A stretch of 5,399 nt of DNA from Frankiaceae bacterium (GTDB lineage: Bacteria; Actinomycetota; Actinomycetes; Frankiales; Frankiaceae): the NCBI GenBank assembly GCA_030840885.1, contig JAVEDQ010000190.1, positions 1 through 5,399 of the forward strand. The letters are read 5' to 3'. The notes under the pieces were generated by a model. It did not search any database. It was given only the letters and a program-made list of their open reading frames with translations, and was not told the DNA's origin. Of the stretch, positions 5,327-5,399 are shown piece after piece (positions within the stretch are counted from its first letter, which is position 1; the number at the start of each line of letters is the position of its first letter). The translations under genes and the position numbers were made by a program.

Positions 5327-5399
5327 TCAGGAGTCGCTGCTGTCGCCCTCGTCGTCGGACGGGACGAACACGTCGGCGACCGTGACGTTGACCTGGGTC
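5327..5399 (-). CDS. C-terminus of a minus-strand gene, possibly Asp23/Gls24 family (partial)
   Basis: The minus frame ending in TGA at 5329-5327 gives the last 23 residues, TQVNVTVADVFVPSDD followed by EGDSSDS, up to the window edge. An amphipathic strand V-N-V-x-V-x-D-V-x-V-P followed by an acidic Ser/Asp tail is what I recall from the end of Asp23/Gls24 envelope stress proteins, which are common in actinobacteria. That a gene ends here is supported by the convergent hairpin and the coherent codon use; the family rests on about 12 residues. The start and most of the protein are outside the window. Confidence 0.5.
   Translation of the reverse strand, partial: TQVNVTVADVFVPSDDEGDSSDS

Noticed and set aside
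1..5399. CRISPR array, insertion sequence, tRNA or rRNA
   Set aside because: No regularly spaced repeats, no transposase motif with terminal inverted repeats, and no cloverleaf or rRNA-like stretch was seen on reading both strands.

Overview
The window is GC-rich throughout and its coding frames have G or C at almost every third codon position. Together with GTG starts, Ala/Arg/Gly-rich proteins and long spurious open frames on the opposite strands, this points to a high-GC actinobacterium. I cannot name a genus. I see no transposase, phage gene, CRISPR array, tRNA or rRNA.

Layout, left to right. (1) The left edge carries what may be the last 12 codons of a plus-strand gene, followed by a hairpin shared with the convergent minus-strand pair. 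(2) A minus-strand pair, probably one transcript, holds an MFS transporter of the YbfB/YjiJ type (2258 to 1053) and then a zinc-free NADP-dependent quinone oxidoreductase-like enzyme (999 to 97). (3) A 118-bp divergent intergenic region separates this pair from a plus-strand gene for a 260-residue protein, which is an Ala/Glu/Lys/Arg coiled coil with a basic Thr-Pro-rich tail and no known function. (4) After a perfect 12-bp hairpin comes a class I flavin disulfide reductase (3227-4711). It has the redox Cys pair, but Tyr and Asp replace the usual C-terminal His and Glu. (5) A 205-bp intergenic stretch with four consecutive hairpins leads to two very small genes, of 45 and 64 codons, that overlap by GTGA (4917-5245). 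(6) A 15-bp tandem duplication and a long GC hairpin separate these from a convergent minus-strand gene whose last 23 residues are visible. They resemble the C-terminus of Asp23/Gls24-family proteins.

How the genes may work together: the MFS and oxidoreductase genes look like an export/redox pair, although their substrates cannot be read from the sequence. The flavoprotein is a second redox enzyme with its own leader. The two small proteins look translationally coupled and are the least described part of the window. A possible Asp23-like neighbour and a possible ECF-type promoter hint at an envelope- or stress-response setting, but both rest on short matches. Most of the window is ordinary accessory metabolism. 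The parts most worth a second look are the small-protein pair with its structured leader, the aromatic-free coiled-coil protein and the altered active site of the flavoprotein.
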